A DNA stretch of 64,000 nt from Marsupella aquatica (taxonomy: Eukaryota > Marchantiophyta): positions 20,026,001 through 20,090,000 of the forward strand of contig OZ316896.1 of the NCBI GenBank assembly GCA_973895155.1, given 5' to 3'. This document shows positions 55,116-64,000 of this stretch, one piece after another. Every line of letters starts with the position of its first letter. Positions within the stretch are counted from its first letter, which is position 1. The notes below the pieces were generated by a model. It did not search any database. It was not told where the DNA came from and was given only the letters and a program-made list of their open reading frames with translations. Made by a program: the position numbers and the translations under genes.

Positions 55116-58100
55116 TACACCACTTGTGACCTGGTGCATCCTAAGCTCTGCCGTGGTGGGAAAGTTGCCTATGAAAGCCTGACATATGCAACTCACCAGA
55201 TAACCACACCCTAAAGGTTTAGGGAGGCCACTTCTTTTCCAATAGAGTGCACTTCGATGTCTCCAACACTCTTAACTCCAGAAGAATCCTTCACTTCGTG
55301 ACTTTAATTGTCAAATTGTCACTGATTGCGCGTTTGTGATGGCATGTAGTTTTCCTTGCCTCGAAGTGTCTTAAGACTAGATTAGTAAACATTGGAGACT
55401 TTTGATTGCATTGGTGGAACCCCGGGTGGAACTTAGTCCAAAGGCTTTTTAGACACATGGCCACATTTGCAACCAAGCCCACAGATCTGCATCTTGATAG
55501 ATCCTTGTCAATAGGGTAACAGAACCACTAAGTTATGACAATTGTTTTAGCCGTGTGCAAAGTAGGACTGTAGTCCAATTTAGTGAGGAGTGATACTAGA
55601 GCAGTCAGAACCTCTCCTCACTAGAGCAACCCTCCTTGTCTTGTTTGTGTCTCCTTTGAACAAAATTAGGATCTCGAGTATTGGATCTATTGTGACGTTT
55701 AATTGTAATCATACCCTTGGAATTTCTGATTCGTTACTTTTGAAGTACAATACCTCTCTTCCTCTTATCAAATGGCCTGTCTTCCATGAACAGCTTTCAA
55801 GGCTGTAGTTGTATTCTAATTTCTAATCTAGCTGGCACACAATTATATTCTGATTTCATTTGCCTAACTTGTAGGACACATGGACCATTCTCCTGGAAGT
55901 ATCAAGGTGTCTCATTGGTGGACACACTGGAGATAATAAGAGAGCTAGCAACTACTATCATTTGAAAATTGAAAGCAAAGTTGCTGCCAGGGAAGGATTA
56001 CTGGTAATCTCTGGAGGTCTGCCACCACAAACACTCATCTAAGCTACAATCCGAGGATGATGAAAAGCTCTACTGAAGACCAAAGCTCTACGGAAGACCG
56101 GATTTGACACAACTCTATGGTGAGTTCAGTTTTTTTATTTAAGGGTTTGTTTTTACATTTCTATATTTAAATGGTGATTTTTTTCACTTGGAGTCAGATT
56201 TGCTTTTAGTGATTTTCAACCTCAAGGTACAGACTACTTTCAAATGAACAATCTTGACAAATCACCCAGGAGACCTACCTTCAACAAACCCACTACTGAC
56301 CAACAGGCATGCTCTTTCTTGTTGCAAAGAGAAATGCTACCAGTAGAACCATGGTTGCTTTGGATAACTACAGAGAAAACTTACCACTTGGACCTGTTGG
56401 ATATCCACATCAGGAAGACATAACTCATGCAGAAGTCTTGCTGCCCCCATGCAAACCATACTTGGATAGCCTTGGGTTACCTGCTTAGTGAACAACTATT
56501 GGTTGAGGTAATGAAGTTAAAGTGAGCCACATTGTATGAATTGTTTGCTCAGATATTATGAATTATGTAGACATCGTGAGACAGACAAAATGCCTTCTAT
56601 CATGCCTATCCTGGCTATCATGCTTAAGCAGATTTTTTGGTGGTGGTGTTGGGAGGGGGGGGGGAGGCAAAGGGAAGTCAAAGGGAAACCTACACTAACA
56701 ATAAGGTTGAACCCCGCCTAACTATGCTGTAGGTCAAGTCACCAGTGAAGATGTCAGTCAGAACCGGCGCATAGCTCCTGATAATTGCCATAACACTCCT
56801 CCTCAACAGCCTGACAGTAGATTTATGAATGTGCATCCCAAAATCTCTCTCTCCGCCTCCAGCTTGTTGACTAGGGCTCGTCCATACCAGCCAAGATTGC
56901 CAAGTTCTCCACATTCCCAGTCCAAGGCCAAGCTGCTTGTTGTTACAAAATTCAATGAGGAAGAGTCAAACATCTCCCAAGCTGCAGAAGGGAGGGCCTG
57001 CACATAGCAACATTGCAAACCGTACAAAGCACTAATCTTCAAAGCAGGTGAAAAACCTCAAGATGGAGAGTTTTGCAAACCTGAGGATCAGGGTAGCAAA
57101 AGCAGTCGGAGCAGTTCCCTGAAATAGTCACACAAGATTAATATGGGCAGGAGAAGTCCTAGCAACTAAAGAAGCCTGGATGATGGGACTTGATCACTTC
57201 GTTTCTCCCAGTCCCCTCTAATAGGATGCATATCGGTATAGAGATAGATAAATGTAGTGACACTTGATGTGAATCAGTAAGGTTATTAATAATTGTTAGT
57301 AGGTAACAAGACAACCAGTGCTACTCTGCAATTGTAGGTATGAGAGGCTATCTCATGTTGACCCCGATGTTGACTGATAATTAGCGATAGCCAATGGATC
57401 ACTAGCTATGGACAATAAGAGACAATACATGACATTGAGGCTGAAAGGTAAGGTACCCACAATTTGTTAGTTCTAGTGTGGGAGTTTGGGAAGTTCTTGG
57501 GGAGCCATAGAATTTTTACCCTTGTGATTTTGTTTGAGGCTGCTAGGGTGGCTTGTGCATTGTCGTACTCTTTTGCTCTAAGACGCATCCGCTTTGCTCA
57601 TGTTTTCCCTCTGGGTATTTAAGCCTTCTGCCCTGATTGGGTGCTGCTTTTCCTTTGCACACCTGTGGTTCCCCCCATCTGTTGGGTTTCACGATTGGAA
57701 TAAAACATGAGATTCAAGTAACATTAAATAAGAAAACTTTAGCCTTGGGCAAGAAGGAGCTGGTCAGAGCCTTCCACTAATACTCACGAGCATGATCAGG
57801 GAGGTGGCATGCAAAGTGGTAAAATCAGGATTGTTGTCTCAAGCAACTGCCAGCTAGATGTCCAGACCTTTTGCACATAATTTGTTGGAAAAGATAACAC
57901 CCAAGACATCCATGATAAACAGTAGATGGAGGGGCCTTAGAAATGGGCCACCATTTGGGACTGGTATGGGGAACCAGAGGAGCAAGGAATATCTCCACCA
58001 GTTCCAGGATTGTATGTCAATGTTGGAGTGATGGACAACTGACTCGATCCACATCTACTTAGCCAAGTTGGAAGGGTCATGAACAGCAAAAGATGGAGAC

Positions 58101-58276
58101 CATGGGAACATGCCAACAAATTTGTGTACAAAAACAATTTCAATTCTATTTAACCTAACAATTAATCTTAGAGCAAAAGATCAAAGGAAAATTCATTGCC
58201 TAATTTATTGGCATCATCCACCAGGTATACCTGTGCTTGCCTCATTGCATCTTCTACAATTAATGAGCAATTATAG

Positions 58277-58960
58277 GTGGGGCCTTAGAGCATCTCCAGC
58301 GGTTGCACCATTGCTTACATTGTACATCAAATACAGCGTGCCTCCACTACTTCTTTTAGGTTGTGCTAAAGCCTGTGTGGGGTTTGTCAAAGTGCAATCC
58401 CTATGAACTTCCTGCTGCATAGGTCTGCACTCCTTTGTGAACTGGACTTGGCCTGTTGCTGTTGAAAGCACTCACCATTTCGGCTGAAATTGCTTTGCGA
58501 CATCAATGGCACACTGCACCACAATGTTTTGTGGATTTTGAAGGACTCACATGAAGCTTCAAAGACACATAAGTACTCTCTTGAATTGCCATTTCAACAT
58601 TCACATTTGGGCTTGAATTGTCAATTTATTCACATTTTCACATCCTCTCCTTCAAGAAGTATTTATGTTTGTGAGCTATGGATCCCCCTCAATTTCAACA
58701 GTGGGTAGCTGATCGCGTTGGGTCGGATGATGACATAGAGGCGGGCATAGAGGATGTTCTTGCTGATCACATCAGTTATCTTTTGGAGGAAGGAGACATG
58801 CTTGAAGATGGCAAAAGTTTTGAATAGAACACATGGAGGTTCGATAATTGGCCGCTCCCCAAATATTTTGTGCGATCATGTTGTTCAAAGAAAAGCGTGA
58901 TATTAAGATGCTCTATGCCAGTGAGGGCTTATATCAGCTCACCAAATAACGGGCCAAATA
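58277..58960 (+). pseudogene. Decayed PIF/Harbinger-like transposase start
   Basis: ATG 58678 opens a 49-codon acidic frame (MDPPQFQQWVADRVGSDDD...DMLEDGKSFE) ending in TAG at 58825-58827. In the frame one base further on, 58829-58888 reads THGGSIIGRSPNILCDHVVQ. This matches the HGGS-x-x-GR-x-x-N-x-x-R-D-x-V/H pattern that I recall near the start of plant PIF/Harbinger transposases. Further stops follow within 20 bp. GAGCATCTCCAGCGG at 58288-58302, about 390 bp upstream, resembles the terminal sequence of such elements, and GGGGCCTTAGA just before it recurs at 57931-57941. No DDE core is recognisable downstream, so the copy is truncated or too eroded. Confidence 0.5.
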
Positions 58961-61140
58961 AGTGTAGGTTTTCCCCAAAAGTCTTTCATATTGGCCTCAA
59001 GGCAGAACAATGTCCAATGCCATTATATTGCTGCCTCACTGGACCAGCCTCTTGCCAACATACGCATGAAGACAAACGCAGTGGAGCACCTTCTCTACCC
59101 AAAATGGACACAATTTAAACATTGGACATCACACATGTCATTTGTCTTACTTGTTATAATTATAATGCCCATAAAGATTGTTTCTCTTTTTGAAATGTAG
59201 ATATTATACCACGAGAAACACCTACTAAAAAGGGCCAAACAAAGTACTCTGGAGTAAAGTAATACAGTTAGAGAGAAGACAAACACCAAACTTAAAAAGA
59301 AGAGGGTAAAAGCAAGCACAAAAAACCCAGAAAGAGTAAATAAATAAGAGATAAGATCTACACTTCAACACCGTGATGAGCCAGTAAATGGTCCACTTCT
59401 AGTGCAGTAGTCTGATGAGCTAGTGATCCACTTCTAGGTCTGCAAGTGCAACATGGAGGGGCAAGCATCTGCTGAGGCAAAATGTAAATTTTTCTTTTGT
59501 AGTCAATCAGATACGTTCCTACTTACCAAACCTGCATTCTTCCCACCCAAGGGTCCCCTAAGTCATGACTCAAGCAGTTGGGCCACGCCACCTAGCTGGC
59601 TAGAACAAAACTCCCAACAAACAATCTTGGACCCCTTCTTGGACAGGTCATTCAAATCAGTGACAACAAATTAGAGGTAGCACTACTGCTCCCCAAGATC
59701 CTTGAGGGTCGGTCTTTGAGAAATGTTAGGTGGGTTTGGCTAGTGTTATGTATCCAGTTTAGCCTAGAGTAAATTCCAACCTAGTCAAAGGGCAGAGACC
59801 ACCTACTACAGTAACTCCAATGGGGCCTCACTCGCCCAGTCCTCCAATCCACCCTGTCTATCCATGAGTCACAAAATTGCTGCGTTTTCTTCCATAATTA
59901 ATAAAAGCACCCAAAAGGCATTGTGAGAAACGTAACCGGGCAGTCCCAAACTACAGAACAAAGGAGGGGGGAAAATAGCCCCAGCTCTAAAAGCAAGGGA
60001 ACCTAATGAATTGAGGTGCCCTAGTGAGTCAGCTTGAGGTGTGACTCCCCTTATTTTTCCGGTTGCCTGGTCGTCATGCTTTTCATTTCTATTGACAAAT
60101 AAAACTTGCTTTCGATACCCTACCAATACCGTCTCTCTTGGATGGGTAACGTGTAATATGGTGACGTCCTTGCTGACAACTTACTTTCCTTCTGTACTTA
60201 AATTCGTACTAGGAACTCATGCGAAAATACAGAACGATAACGAACAAAGTGGAAACTTCACCCCAGCTACAGATTAGCTACAGCAACATACCGTGAATCG
60301 ACCGGAATTATCGTAGACGAAAGGTATCATGCGAATCATGGAGTACTGTACTCACTACTCAACAGCCTCTCCATGAGGATCCTTGATGCCCAATGATTTC
60401 TACGACAGAATGAGGTTCATAGTTCATAGTATACGGGTACTGTACACAGCTTGGCAGCACTACAGAAGCATGACTGTAGATCGACAGATTGAGCCTTTCA
60501 GATCCAGGATCGAGTACTCTACGGCTGTACTCTTGCAATCAGTTGTCATTAATGCAAAATCTCCTGGTGAGAGAGGAGTGACCTCATTGGCATTCAAAGC
60601 TTTCGGAATCATCGTATTTCGGGCAAATGGCGACTCTTGGCTGATATGTTTGAAGCCGTGGATATCTCTTATCGAATGGAGGGATAGAAAGATACAGTCA
60701 TGCCACCTCCAGTCTAGTGTTCCACTGATGTTCTCTTTCGCATAATGACACCGGCTACTGTACAGAGGATTTTCAAGGAAAGCTAGATTCTACAGTGTAT
60801 GGCACGCTCAAGTCATCATGATTAGTATATGATGTGATCCCTTGTGCATGGGTGAACGTTTCGATTGCTACTTGCACAATTGAGCTGTTCCTCGAGAAAG
60901 TAGCTCGATTGAAGAAGAATCGAGGATGTTGCTGCTAGCATTGAGATTTTCTATGAATTGTTGGCCTTATATTGGTTCCAGTCCATCCACAGTTCCACAC
61001 GTAATAGCGTTCTGTGGGTTACGGGATTTACTCTCCACCTAGATCAGTAACCTCCCAAACAAGCAAGAATGGAAACAATCGACTAATAATAAGCAAAGGG
61101 CCCCCACGGCTGGGTCCACAATTTTACTCTATAAACCCAG
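58961..61140. other. Intergenic DNA after the transposase remnant
   Basis: Short frames only. The 120-residue frame at 60383-60745 plus has no recognisable motif. No gene, RNA or strong repeat is seen. Confidence 0.45.
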
Positions 61141-61149
61141 CTCTGTTGG

Positions 61150-61220
61150 CTTATTGGTCTAGCTTGAGTGGCCCAGGGTTGGGACCTGTTATCAAAAGAT
61201 CTGGGGTTCAATTCCCAATG
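61150..61220 (+). mobile_element. tRNA-like SINE head candidate
   Basis: TAGCTTGAGTGG (61160-61171) resembles an RNA polymerase III A box, and GGTTCAATTCC (61205-61215) matches a B box within a GGGG/CCCC T-arm-like stem. The spacing of about 33 bp is shorter than in most tRNAs, and no acceptor stem can be drawn, so this is not a functional tRNA. A tRNA-derived SINE extending downstream is the likeliest reading. Confidence 0.4.
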
Positions 61221-64000
61221 ATGTGCGTGCCTTTCATTCCCACCATAGATTAGCATAGCTATTAGGCCATAGGACTTATCTTGCATGGTCATCCCTATGA
61301 TACTAGCATCATCGCCAATGGGCTGATTTACCATGTCTTAGGTGGCTTGCCATCAGCTCCAAGACCTCGTGTTCGACAGCTAAGTAAATTCACCATTTCA
61401 TAAACAACAGATCTCAACCTAAGTTGGACTCTCCATCACCAAAGGAATGGCAATAAGTGGTGTCATTAGTGTACGGAACCAAGCCTGGCCTCCGCCTACT
61501 TACCAGGGTTTAGGAGCCTAAGTGAGATTGAATTCTAAGTAGTGGCATGGACAATTTCTTACTGGAACACCATGATGGCAAAATTAGTTGCAAGTAATGA
61601 CGTCCCAAGACCAACCTGTATTGAAAGAAATAAAACACATTGCAATCGAGAGAAAACCAACTTGACTCCAAAATTGATTATCTACCCCTGAAACCCCTGG
61701 CCCCGCTGGAAGGGTATTCAAAATCTCCAACTATACTTGTACAGTCACCTGAGTGCATACTCCATAAGAGAAAGATGAGGCTTAGCAGACTGTTTGTCCC
61801 AGTTTTTCCTGACCACATATGGTTTCTACATAGAGTAATGTTGTAGTCTTGAGATAGGAGAGGGTTTAGGGCAGGGTCCAACTGAAGGCACCAAATCTTG
61901 CCCAAACACAAGGTGGCAGCTTCTCAAGTGTGGCAGGGACAGAGGCACGATGAGAGTCTATGGACACCATGAAGGCATTGATAAGTGCAGATTCAGACAG
62001 AGGAAATTCATTATTGTGTTGTGCGAACCACTTGTAAGTGCAAGGCCTGGCTTTCTTCCCAAAAGAGAGGCTCCTGGCTCCTGTATCCTCTTTTGCTTAA
62101 GTCCTCATAGACCTAAACCCTAAACATGGACAGACATTTACACTAAATAACACCTCCTATTTTGGGGAAAAACCCATTTCTTGGATGCAAGGGTCCTATG
62201 ACTGGAAGCCTGTGGGAGAGCCTCGAGAGTAGGTATACTGTTCATTGAGGCAAATGTTCACTTTGCATTGCCCGGGGCCCTTTGTAGTGGCAGGTGTGAT
62301 TTACTGGATTCAAGTGAGATATTGCGTTGCAAGAAATATCCAAGTGGACTACAAAACTGAGATAGTGTCCTCTGCAAAAGTAACCATAATATTCTGCATG
62401 TGAGAAAGCTCTAAAGCCACTTGGATCATATTTCAACTAAATTGAGCAAATTGTTAAGTAAGAGCAATTAAGTTTTTGGTCGTCTTAGAAAACACCACTA
62501 CCGGTAAAAGAGCTTCCAGTAACTTATCTGTCACATGAGTGATTCCATTAATTGACTTGTGCTTGTGTCAACCAGTTTCTCAATCGGGCCACTACTCTAC
62601 GCTATGTATATGATTTGATCAATTACCCGGCTTTTTTTGTCCTAGAATCCCTTTCAGTTCGTCTCAAATCCGTCCAATTTCTCTTAGCATTGACTCCGGA
62701 TTGTTTCTCTCCATTGCTCAGTCTGTTCATGATGTGATCGATTTTGCCGGCTTGATGGACTAAGTAATATCTGGTGCGTGATCCTGCCTCTGGATTCTTG
62801 GAGATTCGTGGACTTCAAAATCCTCTAATGTCGATCACTGTGTTGTTGCTTATGGGCTATTAAATACCCAACCTTCAAAATACTTTGCTTGCCTAGTACC
62901 AAATGCCTAGTTACGGATGCCATAATTTTGGCAACGATTTAAATTGTTGTGAATATTCAAGTATTTATTATTTATCTTATGTTTTTACTTAATAAGAAGA
63001 AAAGGTAACTAAACCGGTTATGTCAAATAAATTACATTCTGTTTTATGGCATGGCACCCTAAGTTTTACCCAGAATTTGTCACAAACACAAAATTTGGAA
63101 ACAAATGTGTTCTTGTTTGCAGCACGCTATGATGACATGGCATGTTGTGGAGTCTCAAGTTTTGCAAGTGACCCCTAGCCTCGTGGGAGTCTGTAATGAA
63201 GGAGTGGCAAGATTCAAACTTGATCTAGCATAATGATCACCCGGGGATCAACCCTACAATAGCCATATATTTCTGTTCATGCAAAAGGTCTTCAGACCTT
63301 TGTTCACTTGGAATTTTCCAATTGATTGGATGTGAGTTAACAAGTCTCGTCTCCAGGCCTTCCTGGTCTCATCAGAGTGACCCATTTGTGTGTGTTGGTA
63401 TCCCGGTTGGTGCTGTATTTGGAGAAGGGATTGGGAGGATTTGGCTGATCAATCTGATTGGAACAGGTGAGCGAACTATGCTGAGGAGGATATAGGGGAG
63501 GGCCAACACTTGGGCACATGTAGAGCAGAAGGAGTCTAAGTTCTCTCCTAATTTTATTATAATGGTTGGTTTGCATTTCTATTCCAAGTAAGAGTGGAGT
63601 AAACCCTAAACATGAAAGGACAAAGATGAGAACATTGCAGCAATAGAGTCAAGTATTCTATCATCGTCAATGCAGCTGATATTGTTTTTTTCCTCTTAGG
63701 GTGGTAAGAAAGGGGAATTCTTGCAGACAACGCAAGAAGCTTGGAAACTTTCAACAGACCCTTTGCACGAGAAACCGTCTATCAAAAGTAACGTAACTGA
63801 AACATAGATAGTAACGAAAGAAAGCCCATCCAAACTGATCCTGTTCACTGGAAGGATAGGAAATTCCAGTATTCACATTTTAAAATGTGAGGTTGGTGAT
63901 CTCACTTTCCTCCAGAACTTTCCCAAGTGGGGGCCCAAGTTGAAGATATTGATTTGGCTTACGGGGACTTGCATGGCTCGAATACTTCTTAATTACCACA
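61221..64000. other. Right-hand intergenic DNA
   Basis: The frames here are short and unrecognised on both strands. Composition is AT-rich, especially 62850-63120. No gene or obvious repeat boundary is seen up to the end of the window. Confidence 0.5.

Larger units (their letters stand above)
54221..58270. other. AT-rich repeat-rich intergenic DNA
   Basis: Only short frames are present, and none resembles a known protein. A run of about 10 G interrupted only by neighbouring G-rich words occurs near 56650-56670. Two tandem repeats in this interval are listed separately. Confidence 0.5.

Noticed and set aside
56645-56670. G-rich run as a possible G-quadruplex or regulatory element
   Set aside because: A single G run beside GGT repeats in gene-free DNA. 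No gene context supports a function.
61150-61220. A functional tRNA gene
   Set aside because: Pol III-like boxes are present but no acceptor stem or proper anticodon arm can be drawn, so it was listed only as a SINE head candidate.

Overview
This window looks like nuclear DNA of a land plant, most likely a bryophyte and perhaps a liverwort; that placement is an inference from gene content, not from a search. Six protein genes can be reconstructed with confidence. Most have short exons split by GT-AG introns of 130 to about 970 bp. They are plant-type proteins: ATG4 (autophagy protease), LSM8 (U6 snRNP), a GH17/X8 cell-wall protein, capping protein beta (actin), a plastid fructose-1,6-bisphosphatase of the loop-less type II, and an AP2/ERF transcription factor. 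They are unrelated in function, and nothing suggests operon-like organisation or a shared pathway.

Layout. 0.2-5 kb: transposon-derived DNA, with a frameshifted Myb/SANT-like transposon-associated gene on the minus strand (1218-2755), a small basic ORF (311-580), and a tandem array of fold-back (MITE-like) elements at 3481-4735. 5-9.3 kb: ATG4 (+, eight coding exons). 9.3-12.7 kb: non-coding DNA with decayed ORF scraps and a diverged tandem duplication. 12.7-14.3 kb: LSM8 (-, five exons). 14.3-21 kb: intergenic, with several tandem duplications and an unusual array built on a TCACGCATG core. 21-22.5 kb: intronless GH17-X8 gene (-). 22.5-29.7 kb: intergenic, AT-rich from about 24.3 kb, with three tandem arrays and a perfect 20-bp inverted repeat. 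29.7-32.3 kb: capping protein beta (-, eight exons). 32.6-36.6 kb: a possible truncated ORF with an in-frame TGA, then repeats including tRNA-like SINE candidates. 36.6-40 kb: plastid FBPase (+, four exons), whose first intron holds a mitochondrial-type tRNA-Glu fragment. 40-51 kb: gene-poor DNA with diverged tandem duplications. 51-52.7 kb: ERF gene (-, single exon). 52.7-64 kb: a GC-rich segment at 53.5-54.2 kb, then AT-rich repeat DNA with a decayed PIF/Harbinger-like transposase start near 58.7 kb.

The exon models come from reading splice sites and matching the translation to remembered family motifs. For all four spliced host genes the exon lengths sum to one unbroken reading frame, which is strong internal support. 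UTR limits, promoters and transcription starts cannot be fixed from sequence alone and are not claimed.
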